Position numbers and translations under genes: made by a program
Assembly (NCBI GenBank): GCA_019359445.1
Contig: JAHHHJ010000016.1
Span: 80,273 to 144,272 of the forward strand
Direction of reading: 5' to 3'
Source of the DNA: Kastovskya adunca ATA6-11-RM4
Lineage (GTDB): Bacteria > Cyanobacteriota > Cyanobacteriia > Cyanobacteriales > Coleofasciculaceae
DNA length: 64,000 bases
The notes under the pieces: generated by a model
Databases searched by the model: none
What the model saw: the letters and a program-made list of their open reading frames with translations, nothing else
Told to the model about the DNA's origin: nothing
Shown here: positions 1-8,415 of the stretch, one piece after another
Numbering within the stretch: position 1 is the first letter of the stretch
Layout: each line of letters opens with the position of its first letter

Positions 1-395
1 CCTGTAGGGTTGGGGAGCACTTCCGCACCCTGGGGAATCAAGGCTTGTTTGCGATTGTTGGGCGTCATCTTCCGCCCTCTAGAGGCAAACTTCTGGGCAA
101 TCTCTTCGAGGAGATCGGCGCGTTCTACTAAGGAAGTGTCAAAAAAATCAGCAATTGTCTCTGTGGTTAAGTCATCCGGTGTTGGCCCTAAACCACCTGT
201 GAGGATGAGAATACGAGAGCGATCGCTGGCAATCTTCAATACTTGTTTCAGACGCTCTGGATTATCTCCCACCACTGTTTGGTAATAGTGAGGAATTCCC
301 AGCGTTGCTAGCTCTTGTGCCAAAAATTGAGCATTGCTATTAAGAATTTCGCCTAGTAGTAATTCTGTCCCAACACAAATAATTTCAGCGCTCAT
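1..395 (-). CDS. cinA: CinA-like protein, 5' part only (runs off the window)
   Basis: Partial gene. The start codon is the ATG complementary to 393-395 and the reading frame runs off the left edge, so only about the first 131 residues are present. The translation begins [18 protein letters not shown] and contains the [12 protein letters not shown] motif; both are typical of the N-terminal molybdopterin-binding-like (COG1058) domain of CinA, a family linked to NMN/ADP-ribose pyrophosphatase and deamidase activity and to competence and DNA damage. The C-terminal amidohydrolase domain would lie outside the window. The next gene (ilvE-like) is on the same strand about 145 bases upstream, so co-transcription is possible but not shown. 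Confidence 0.85.
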   Translation of the reverse strand, partial: MSAEIICVGTELLLGEILNSNAQFLAQELATLGIPHYYQTVVGDNPERLKQVLKIASDRSRILILTGGLGPTPDDLTTETIADFFDTSLVERADLLEEIAQKFASRGRKMTPNNRKQALIPQGAEVLPNPT

Positions 396-539
396 TGAGG
401 ATTAGGTATTAAGTATTCAGGCATGACTAGAAAATATGTAAGATGAAATTTCATCTCCATTTTTATGATCTGTTTTTTTATGTTTGACATGGCTAGTTTT
501 CCTTTATAAGCTAAATAGAAAAGCTAGGTGTCTCCTAAA

Positions 540-1454
540 TTAATTAATAGAAATTGGATACACCCAATCAGAATAATTTGGATCGCGGTTTTCTGTAATG
601 GCTACCAGCTTTTCTCTGATCTTTTCTGCAATCAGGTAAGATTCTGGCAGCTCATAGTTTTCAATTCTTTTTACAGAAACAACCTTAGCAGCCGTTCCAC
701 TTAAAAAGACTTCATCTGCAATAAAAAGCTCGGATTTATCAACAGGTCTTTCAATTGTTTTGATTCCTAAATCCTGGGCAATTTTTAGGACACTATCTCT
801 AGTAATTCCTTCTAAAATATCCTGCTCAAATCCGGGAGTAATCAGTTGACCGTTTCTGACTATAAATATATTCATCCCAGAAGCTTCGCTGACTTTCCCT
901 TGAGAATTCATCAAAATTGCTTCGTCAAAGCCAGATTCTACGGCTTCAGTTTTGGCTAATGCTGAGGTAATGTAAGCAGCGCTCAGTTTGCCTCTCAGCG
1001 GTAAGCTGCGTTCTTCTTGGCGATACCAGGAACTAATGCGGCAACTAATACCTTCCGCTGGAAGATAATCCCCAAGTTCTAGTCCATAAATGAAAAAATC
1101 TTTTTCGACTTTGTGCAATCTTGGTGCAATACCTAAACCTGATGAATAGACAAATGGTCGAATATAAAAGGATTTTTCAGGTTTGTTTTTTTTGACAAAA
1201 TCAACAATCAATTCCTGAATTTTAATAGCCGATAAGTCGTAATGCAGGAACTTAGCGCTGTTGCTTAGTCGTTGACAGTGCCGCTCTAATCTAAATAGTA
1301 AAATTTGTGATGGATCTTGCGGATCGGGGATGCCGCGCAATCCGCCAAGCGCTCCGGTTCCGTAGTTTAATGCCTGGGTAGCAATAGAAACATTGGCTTC
1401 GCTAAAGGGGATAAATTGGTTACGTAAGTAAGCAATGGGCAGAAAAACATCCAT
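540..1454 (-). CDS. ilvE: Branched-chain amino acid aminotransferase (class IV, PLP)
   Basis: 304 residues, the usual length for class IV aminotransferases. These transfer the amino group between glutamate and the 2-keto acids of leucine, isoleucine and valine in the cytoplasm. Visible marks: the N-terminal NYGTGALGGLRG segment, the PLP-lysine region RGKLSAAYITSALAKTEA around residue 155, the EASGMNIFIV motif around residue 193 and the ILEGITRDSVL phosphate-binding motif. D-amino acid aminotransferase or aminodeoxychorismate lyase share the fold, but the length and motif set favour IlvE. It lies 44 bases downstream of the M61 peptidase on the same strand. It could help supply leucine for the nearby peptide synthetase, but IlvE is a housekeeping enzyme and this link is speculation. 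Confidence 0.82.
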   Translation of the reverse strand: MDVFLPIAYLRNQFIPFSEANVSIATQALNYGTGALGGLRGIPDPQDPSQILLFRLERHCQRLSNSAKFLHYDLSAIKIQELIVDFVKKNKPEKSFYIRPFVYSSGLGIAPRLHKVEKDFFIYGLELGDYLPAEGISCRISSWYRQEERSLPLRGKLSAAYITSALAKTEAVESGFDEAILMNSQGKVSEASGMNIFIVRNGQLITPGFEQDILEGITRDSVLKIAQDLGIKTIERPVDKSELFIADEVFLSGTAAKVVSVKRIENYELPESYLIAEKIREKLVAITENRDPNYSDWVYPISIN

Positions 1455-1498
1455 GATGATGACGAATTAGCTAGAGGAATTAGAGAAGCAGAGAGAGT

Positions 1499-3262
1499 TT
1501 ATTTCAACCATCCGATGTAGTTTTTTTGTTGAGCGGCGGTGGGCTTTTCGATGGGAACAATTTGGTGGCGACTAAACTGAGGTGTTCCTAACGTAACGGG
1601 GAAGGTATGGAGTTCGTCGTGATGGAAAACGCTGACTTGGATAGTGTCGCCAGGGTTATAGTCTTTGAGGCGATCGCTTAATTGTTCTGTTGTCACCCGC
1701 AAGTCATCAATCGCCAGCAACTCATCGCCAGCATCAATTCCCGCTACACCCGCAGGAGAACTGCTGTCTACAAACTTGACTAAATCTCGCCCGTTGTTAC
1801 TCTGTAGCGTTACGCCAAGGTAGGGGGTGGGTTCTTCCTCGACCTCTACCACCTTTAAGCTGAAGGGTTCTAGATACTCATTAAAAGGCAATTCTGCCGT
1901 GCCATCGACGTACTGACGGAAAAAATCGCTCAAATCGACACCCGCGACTGATTGTAGGAGATGACGTAGCTGTTCTTCAGTAAAGCCAATTTCCTCCTTA
2001 CCGAACTGCTGCCACATTTGGCGCATCACATCATCAAGCGATCGCGTATTTCCATATCGCGCCCGAATCAGCAAATCTAGCAAAAATGACACCATTTCCC
2101 CTTTTAAGTAGTAGGAAATCTGAGAGTTGTCGCTATTGGCATCCCGGCGATACAGCTTGATCCAGGCATCAAAACTAGACTCGCTCAAAGGCTGCACCTT
2201 CCGTCCCGGTATGGCTTGCACTCGGCTAATTTCTTTACTCAAGCCTTCTAAGAACGCCTTGCTATCATAAATTCCTGCCCGATAGGGAATAACTAAGTCG
2301 TAATAACTCGTCGTCCCCTCGCAAAACCAGAGCGAGGTAGTATAGCTTTCCTGCTCGTAGTTGAACTTCTCCAGCACCTTGGGACGAATCCGCTTCACAT
2401 TCCACAGGTGGAAAAACTCGTGCGCCACCAACTGCATAAAGCGGTTGTACTTTTCCGTTGTCCGAAATCCCAAACGGGGGTAAATCAGCGAACAAGAATC
2501 CTTGTGTTCTAATCCTCCAAAACCACTAGAGGCAAGGTGCAATAAAAATAGATATTGTTTATACGGTAGTTCCCCGTATAAGTCGGCTTCTACCTCAATA
2601 ATTTTTTTAGTGTCTTCAATAATCTGCTCTGGATTCGCATTTCCCCGTCCCCAAATCGCCAACTGATGCGGTAATCCCCTCACCTCAAAGTCATACAAGC
2701 GCTGGGTTCCAATCTCAAAGGGACTATCAACCAAGGCATCAAAATTGGACGCCGAGAAGGTGTTGGCTTTTCCCCGCACAGGTGGCAAAGGTGTTGTGAC
2801 TTGCCACTCCGGTTTGGGCGGCACAATTGTCACCTGAATCGGTTCGTTTTCCCAGCCAGGAATGAAGCAGAACAACGCCGCACCGTTAAAGTAGCCGTGG
2901 GTGCTGTCGAGGTGATTGGTTCGCACCGTTAGCTCGTTGGCGAAGATGCGGTAACGTACCGTTATTTCCGCCGCCTCCCCTGTCTCAACTTGCCAGTGAT
3001 TTTTGCCGACTTTTCGGGCGGGTAACGGTTGGCGATCGCTAGTCTCGGCCGTAAAATCTTGGAGATGCTTGGCATACTCCCGCACCAAATAAGAACCGGG
3101 CGTCCACACGGGCATCTTCAAGTCCAGTAACGACTCTTGCCACGCCACCTGCAACGTCACCTCAAACAAATGGGACTGGGGCTGAGGCATGGCAACCTCA
3201 TAGGAAATCGTCGGTAGGGTGCGGTTGTGGCGACTGGCGGGAACCGTTATTGCTTCAGTCAT
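1499..3262 (-). CDS. M61 family metallopeptidase with PDZ domain
   Basis: A zinc aminopeptidase-like protein of the M61 (glycyl aminopeptidase) family. The N-terminal beta domain is followed by the catalytic helix VAHEFFHLWNVKRIRP near residue 280, which holds the HExxH zinc motif and the extended family signature. A PDZ domain (PYLGVTLQSNNG to DELLAIDDLRV) occupies roughly residues 490-560. No signal peptide is evident, so it is probably cytoplasmic. I place the start at the ATG complementary to 3260-3262, giving MTEAITVPA; an in-frame TTG at 3281-3283 would add seven residues but has no better ribosome site. Substrate unknown; some members cleave N-terminal glycine or alanine. Confidence 0.85.
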   Translation of the reverse strand: MTEAITVPASRHNRTLPTISYEVAMPQPQSHLFEVTLQVAWQESLLDLKMPVWTPGSYLVREYAKHLQDFTAETSDRQPLPARKVGKNHWQVETGEAAEITVRYRIFANELTVRTNHLDSTHGYFNGAALFCFIPGWENEPIQVTIVPPKPEWQVTTPLPPVRGKANTFSASNFDALVDSPFEIGTQRLYDFEVRGLPHQLAIWGRGNANPEQIIEDTKKIIEVEADLYGELPYKQYLFLLHLASSGFGGLEHKDSCSLIYPRLGFRTTEKYNRFMQLVAHEFFHLWNVKRIRPKVLEKFNYEQESYTTSLWFCEGTTSYYDLVIPYRAGIYDSKAFLEGLSKEISRVQAIPGRKVQPLSESSFDAWIKLYRRDANSDNSQISYYLKGEMVSFLLDLLIRARYGNTRSLDDVMRQMWQQFGKEEIGFTEEQLRHLLQSVAGVDLSDFFRQYVDGTAELPFNEYLEPFSLKVVEVEEEPTPYLGVTLQSNNGRDLVKFVDSSSPAGVAGIDAGDELLAIDDLRVTTEQLSDRLKDYNPGDTIQVSVFHHDELHTFPVTLGTPQFSRHQIVPIEKPTAAQQKNYIGWLK

Positions 3263-3374
3263 TCTGTATGTGTCCGTTATCAATAGAGAGGGAGAAAGTT
3301 TGAAGGATGAAATTAATCGGGACAGCTAAGAGCATCAAAACACCATTTAGCGATCGCCAACTAATAACTAAATC

Positions 3375-4058
3375 CTATACTCGCCCTGCTAAATGAGTTA
3401 ATTGCTTGGTATTGACTAAATAAAGTGTCTGATTTGTCGAGTCAATCTTAAGCCAGCCCTTACTCTCAAGCTTTTCGATAATTTTGTTGGTGTCATCAAC
3501 GGTGATATCGGTGACATCCGCCAAATCTTTAGAGGGAATGTTAAAAATTTCCATTCCGTCTTCAGTCGCTTGACCGTAATTCTCTGCCAAGCTGATCAGA
3601 GTATTCGCCAGCTTGACGGCTGGAGGCTGGTGGCGTCGTTGAACGCGAAGATTGGTAAAGCGCAGCCGCTTGACCATAAGCTGCAACATTCGGTGGTGCA
3701 GTTGGGGGTCTCTGAAGAGGGTTTGAATGAATCGTTGAGCAGAGACACTCAGCAACTGCACATCAGACAGGGCAACGACATCTGTAGAACGAGGAGATTC
3801 ATCGAGAATTGCCATTTCTCCAAAAAAATCTCCTCTACCCAAAATTGCTAGGGTGACGGCATCCTCTCCATAGAGGCGTCGGACTTTCACCCAGCCAGAA
3901 GCGATAAAGTAAACGGCATTACCCCAGGCATCTTCCATCAAGACAGCGCGGTCTGCTGGGTATTCGTGCTCAACTACAACAGATAGCAGCCAGTCTAATG
4001 TCTCTGGATTGGCAGTGTTGAACAGGGGGAAAAGCTCACTAAAAGCTTTGGTCTGCAT
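3375..4058 (-). CDS. Crp/Fnr family transcriptional regulator
   Basis: About 227 residues from the ATG at 4056-4058 (an in-frame TTG at 4092-4094 would add 12). An N-terminal cyclic-nucleotide-binding barrel carries the GDFFGEMAILDESPRSTDVVAL motif, close to the phosphate-binding cassette consensus, and a C-terminal winged helix (SKDLADVTDITVDDTNKIIEKL) should bind DNA. Whether it binds cAMP, another nucleotide or nothing cannot be read off; the cassette has FGEMA and PRSTDV, so nucleotide binding is plausible. It lies downstream of the lipopeptide operon in the same orientation, which makes it a candidate but unproven regulator of that operon. The adenylate cyclase encoded near 41-44 kb could supply cAMP. 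Confidence 0.82.
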   Translation of the reverse strand: MQTKAFSELFPLFNTANPETLDWLLSVVVEHEYPADRAVLMEDAWGNAVYFIASGWVKVRRLYGEDAVTLAILGRGDFFGEMAILDESPRSTDVVALSDVQLLSVSAQRFIQTLFRDPQLHHRMLQLMVKRLRFTNLRVQRRHQPPAVKLANTLISLAENYGQATEDGMEIFNIPSKDLADVTDITVDDTNKIIEKLESKGWLKIDSTNQTLYLVNTKQLTHLAGRV

Positions 4059-4376
4059 GAAAGGTCTTTCAGGATAAAGTCTCAGGACGCGCAACTAGTA
4101 ATGACACTCACTCGCTAGCCTAAAAAACGTTGCGGTTAATGCACGCTCTTAGGCATCGAGATAAGGGTGGCATCTCTACCCAACTACCGGAAGTTAGCTG
4201 CGGTGTGTAATCTCCCACGATCCCATTACAGCACACCTGAGTCAACTCCCCCAACTCTCAGGCATTAGGAGTATGTGTCCACGCTTCTTAACAGCGCGGG
4301 TTTTAATTTATTAAGAGAGGGTTTGTAAAATTAAGTGAAGGTGGGTGCGATCGCTAAACGGCGCAGCATCTCTAGG
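4059..4376. other. Intergenic region between NRPS operon end and crp-like gene
   Basis: 318 bases without a gene. The only structure I see is an imperfect inverted repeat at about 4202-4237, GGTGTGTAAT on one side and ATTACAGCACACC on the other. It could be a weak terminator or part of the regulator promoter. No T-rich tail follows it on the minus strand. Confidence 0.4.
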
Positions 4377-7300
4377 TTATCTAACTAGCAGTTGTGCTTG
4401 TTCCAGGCAATCTCGCAATTGGTTAGCTAGCACCCGCACATGAGGCTCAACCATCATCGCAATATGGTCGCCAGGGATGTGATAAACCTCTATCGGTTGA
4501 GTAGAAAGCTGGCTCCAGTCCCACTGTGGCTCCCGCAAGATTTCAGCAGATTCCTGACTATCAAAATCCTTGGGATGCTCCTCGCTAGATTGGAAAAGAG
4601 TAATTCGACCCGGATAAATGTCCTGTGGCACATAATGGGCTTGAAGATTTGCCTTGTAAACTTCCACAAGTCCGCGAACCTGGGTTGTACCCGCCTCAGG
4701 AGGGAGCAAGTTCACCCGTTCCAGTCCTTGCTTGAGATAGTTAAATTGCTTGTCTGGCTCTAAGGATTGGAGGATTTCGTAAGATACCTCCAGATTTGTT
4801 TCGTACAGGCGTTCTACTAAACCAGCAATCTGAGTCAACCATCTCGCGTTGTCCCAATCCATCCCAACCGTTGACTGACTGCCAGGAAGTGGTGCTGGAG
4901 TATCTAAAATCGCTAAGAGAGCGACCTTATGCCCTAGCTTTTCTAACTGAATCGCCATCTCAAAGGCAACTTGTCCCCCGTAGGAATGACCGCCGAGAAG
5001 ATAGGGGCCTTCTGGCTGTAAGGATTGTATGGCTTCGATGTATTGGGCAGCCATATCTTCAATTCTGGTGTATGGCTGTGATTTTCCATCCAGTCCTGAT
5101 GCTTGCAGTCCATAAAACGGTTGGTCAGAACCTAGATGATGGGCTAAAGCATACAAGTAAATGACGTTACCCCCTGCCCCAGGTACGCAGAAAAACGGTC
5201 GTTTAGAGCCATTCGACTGAATTGGCACTAAGGGAGACCAGGGTAGGTCGGCGTTTTCCTGACGAAGTAGCCTTGCCATCTGTTCAATCGTTCCGGCTTG
5301 GAAAAGCGTTGCCAGCGGGAGATTCTTTTCAAATTGCTCCTGGATTTGAGCCATGAGGCGAACGGCTACAAGAGAATGACCACCGAGTTCAAAGAAGTTG
5401 TCTTGTACTCCGATGGGGGAGATTTCTAATGTTTCTTCCCAAATATGCACCAGTTGCCGTTCTAAGGCGTCACGGGGGGGAACAATCGTGGCTGCTTTCG
5501 CCAGACTAGCGCGATCGCATGCAGGTAAGGCACGGCGGTCTATCTTACCATTGGAAGTTAGAGGTAGGGACTCTAACATGACATAGGCTGAAGGCATCAT
5601 GTACTCTGGCAACTTCTGCTTAAGCCAGTTGCGTAACTCCTTCGCAGAGGATGGGGATGGGTTAGGGACAATGTAGGCGGCTAAGTATGGGTTACCCGGT
5701 ACATCTTCTCTGGCAATAACGATCGCTTCTTGAACGGTGGGATGCTGTCTCAGTAATGCCTCAATTTCGCCTAACTCGATGCGGAAGCCGCGAATTTTGA
5801 CTTGATAATCGATGCGATCGCAAAACTCAAGATTGCCGTCAGGTTGATACCGCACCAAGTCCCCTGTTTTATACAAACGAGACTCAGGATCATTGCTAAA
5901 GGGATTTAGGATAAACCGTTCGGCAGTCAGTTCAGGTCGATTGAGATAGCCTCGTGCTAAACTTGCACCGCCGATGTACAGTTCGCCAGTAATGCCGATG
6001 GGAACAGGTTGGAGAAATTGATCTAAAACATAAAGTTGAGTGTTGGCGATCGCACGACCAATTCCAGGTGTACCATTGCCTTGTTCGTCGGCAAGCATCA
6101 GCCCTGATGTTGTCACCACCGTATTTTCGGTAGGGCCATAGTTATTGATGACCTTAAAGGGCAGAGAAGCCCATGGATATTGATGTAGCTTATCCCCTCC
6201 AATGAGCATGATTCGCAACGCTGAATCCGACCATTCCAGAGTAAATAAGCTTTCTGCTAGTGGTGTGGGTACAAACGCGATCGTAATTTCTTGAGATATT
6301 AACCAATCTCGTAGAGCAACGGGTGAGTGAATAATTTCCGACTCAACCAGATAAACGCTTGCTCCAGCGGCAAGATAAGGGTATAGTTCCCAGACTGACG
6401 CATCAAAAGCGATTCTGGCTAACTGCGTGGCTCGGTCTGATGGAGTAATCTTAAATGTACGTTGATGCCAGAATACTAAGTTGAGTAGCCCTTTATGAGG
6501 AATAGCAACTCCTTTAGGCTGACCTGTAGAGCCTGACGTGTAGATAACATAGGCTAAATTTTCGACTGTAACTGGGCTAACAGGATTTGTCTCGCTTTCT
6601 TGGGAGATTGCCCCCCAATCTGCATCTAAACAGATTACTTGGGGATTTGGAATGGAGGAATTCTGCTTAAGTATTGCCTGCAACTCAGGTAATTCTTCTA
6701 GCAACTGCTTCTGGGTCAAAAGGACGGATACTTGAGCATCGTTTAGCATGAAGGTTAGACGCTCTTGGGGGTCGCTGGGATCTAAAGGCAGATACGCTCC
6801 ACCCGCTTTGAGAATACCTAGCATCCCGACTACCATCTCAATAGAGCGATCGCTACAAATACCAACCAAAACCTCTGGTTTAACACCCAACTTTTGCAGA
6901 TAGTGTGCGAGTTGGTTGGCACGGCAATTTAGTTCGTGGTAGGTAAGCTGTTGGTTTTCAAAGACTACTGCTACTGCATCTGGTTTTTTTTCAGCTTGAG
7001 CGGCAAATAGCTCATGAATACACTGATTTTTAGGATAATCTGCTTGGGTGTTGTTCCACTCTACAAGCATTTGATGGCGTTCTGTTGGGGTGAGTAGGGG
7101 TAAATCACACAGACGTTGGTGGGGGTTAGTGGCGATCGCTTCTAGCAATGTCTGGAAATGCCCTAGCATCCGCTTTATGGTGCTATCGTCAAAGCGATGA
7201 CAGTCGTAGATCATCCGCACCCCTAATTTTGTACCAGGCAGAACAATCACAGAGAGGGGATAGTTTGTGCGCTCAACAATGTGAACGTTGCTAATAGTTA

Positions 7301-8411
7301 AGTTGTCGCTTAATTCTTGTATAGATGCATCAACTGGATAATTCTCAAATCCTAAAATGCTCTCAAATAAAGGCAAATCGCGCTTAACATCAATCCATCC
7401 CTGAATTTCCACGAGAGAACTATAGGAATAGGGTTCCCGCGCTACCTGCTGTTGCATCAACTGTTGCAGCCAAAGCAATAGGGAAGCGTCTCCTGGTACT
7501 TGCACTCGTACTGGTAGAGTATTAATAAATAGCCCCACCATCGATTCCACCTTGGGTAGGCTATTCGGGCGACCGGAGACTGTAGCCCCAAATACAACTT
7601 CCGCTTCACCACTGTAGCGACTTAATAGAAACGCCCAAGCCCCTTGTACCAGGGTATTTAAAGTTAGGCGATGCTGTCGAGCCACCGATTGTAGTTCAGT
7701 TGCGATCGCTTGTGATAATTGCAGATCTTGTTCGGCGTAGGTTGGTTTGTGGTTGGATAAATTTGCGGCTTTCCCTACAGCTAAAGGGGTGGGAGCAGTA
7801 AAGCCTTGCAGTTCTTGCCGCCAGAACGCTTCTGCTTGAGAAAGGTCTTGCTGTTGCAGCCAAATGATATAGTCTCGATAAGGGCGTGACGTAGGCAGAT
7901 ATAACTCTTTTCCTTGGTCAAACGCATCATAAAATGCAAAAACTTCCTTGAGGATAATCGGCAACGACCAACCATCAATTAGCAGATGATGATGGCTCCA
8001 GATAAATTGGTAAGTATCGTCAGTAAATTGAATCAGGATACAGCGCATTAGTGGCGCTTGATTCAGTTCAAAACCCTGCTCGCGATCGCCTTTTAGAAAA
8101 GTCGCTAACTGCTCTTGCTGCTTGGTTGCAGATAAATGTCGCCAATCGTGCTGTTGCCAAGGGATTTCGACTTGCCGATGGACGACTTGCAACGGCTTCT
8201 CTAATTCTTCCCAATAGAAAGCAGTCCGTAAAATTGGGTATCTTTCTACTACTTGCTGCCAAGCTTGTTGAAATGCTGCAACATTGAGATTGCCCTCAAT
8301 CGTGCAGCTAAATTGGTTGAAATACACCCCCGAATCAGGTGCATAAAGGCTGTGGAAAAGCAGCCCTTGCTGCATGGGCGAAAGCTCATAGATATCTGCG
8401 ATATTTTCCAC
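4377..8411 (-). CDS. Non-ribosomal peptide synthetase, C-A-T-TE termination module
   Basis: 1344 residues, the last module of the assembly line. Condensation domain (about 5-440) has the active site HHHLLIDGW near 145; because it follows an epimerase it should be of the DCL type. Adenylation domain (about 465-960) has YTSGSTGQPKG near 622, YKTGDLVRY near 850 and NGKIDRRALP near 957. Reading the pocket against GrsA PheA gives D-A-W-F-L-G-N-V-V-K, which I recall as a leucine code. The thiolation site is ELGGHSL near 1008. The thioesterase has the nucleophile motif GGHSYGG near 1140 and a histidine in GDHIAMM near 1318, so the product is released by hydrolysis or cyclisation. It starts 4 bases after the upstream module ends, so the two are co-translated. 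Confidence 0.93.
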   Translation of the reverse strand: MENIADIYELSPMQQGLLFHSLYAPDSGVYFNQFSCTIEGNLNVAAFQQAWQQVVERYPILRTAFYWEELEKPLQVVHRQVEIPWQQHDWRHLSATKQQEQLATFLKGDREQGFELNQAPLMRCILIQFTDDTYQFIWSHHHLLIDGWSLPIILKEVFAFYDAFDQGKELYLPTSRPYRDYIIWLQQQDLSQAEAFWRQELQGFTAPTPLAVGKAANLSNHKPTYAEQDLQLSQAIATELQSVARQHRLTLNTLVQGAWAFLLSRYSGEAEVVFGATVSGRPNSLPKVESMVGLFINTLPVRVQVPGDASLLLWLQQLMQQQVAREPYSYSSLVEIQGWIDVKRDLPLFESILGFENYPVDASIQELSDNLTISNVHIVERTNYPLSVIVLPGTKLGVRMIYDCHRFDDSTIKRMLGHFQTLLEAIATNPHQRLCDLPLLTPTERHQMLVEWNNTQADYPKNQCIHELFAAQAEKKPDAVAVVFENQQLTYHELNCRANQLAHYLQKLGVKPEVLVGICSDRSIEMVVGMLGILKAGGAYLPLDPSDPQERLTFMLNDAQVSVLLTQKQLLEELPELQAILKQNSSIPNPQVICLDADWGAISQESETNPVSPVTVENLAYVIYTSGSTGQPKGVAIPHKGLLNLVFWHQRTFKITPSDRATQLARIAFDASVWELYPYLAAGASVYLVESEIIHSPVALRDWLISQEITIAFVPTPLAESLFTLEWSDSALRIMLIGGDKLHQYPWASLPFKVINNYGPTENTVVTTSGLMLADEQGNGTPGIGRAIANTQLYVLDQFLQPVPIGITGELYIGGASLARGYLNRPELTAERFILNPFSNDPESRLYKTGDLVRYQPDGNLEFCDRIDYQVKIRGFRIELGEIEALLRQHPTVQEAIVIAREDVPGNPYLAAYIVPNPSPSSAKELRNWLKQKLPEYMMPSAYVMLESLPLTSNGKIDRRALPACDRASLAKAATIVPPRDALERQLVHIWEETLEISPIGVQDNFFELGGHSLVAVRLMAQIQEQFEKNLPLATLFQAGTIEQMARLLRQENADLPWSPLVPIQSNGSKRPFFCVPGAGGNVIYLYALAHHLGSDQPFYGLQASGLDGKSQPYTRIEDMAAQYIEAIQSLQPEGPYLLGGHSYGGQVAFEMAIQLEKLGHKVALLAILDTPAPLPGSQSTVGMDWDNARWLTQIAGLVERLYETNLEVSYEILQSLEPDKQFNYLKQGLERVNLLPPEAGTTQVRGLVEVYKANLQAHYVPQDIYPGRITLFQSSEEHPKDFDSQESAEILREPQWDWSQLSTQPIEVYHIPGDHIAMMVEPHVRVLANQLRDCLEQAQLLVR

Positions 8412-8415
8412 TACC

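Noticed and set aside
4202..4238. Crp-type operator
   Set aside because: The inverted repeat does not fit TGTGA-N6-TCACA and has a long spacer.
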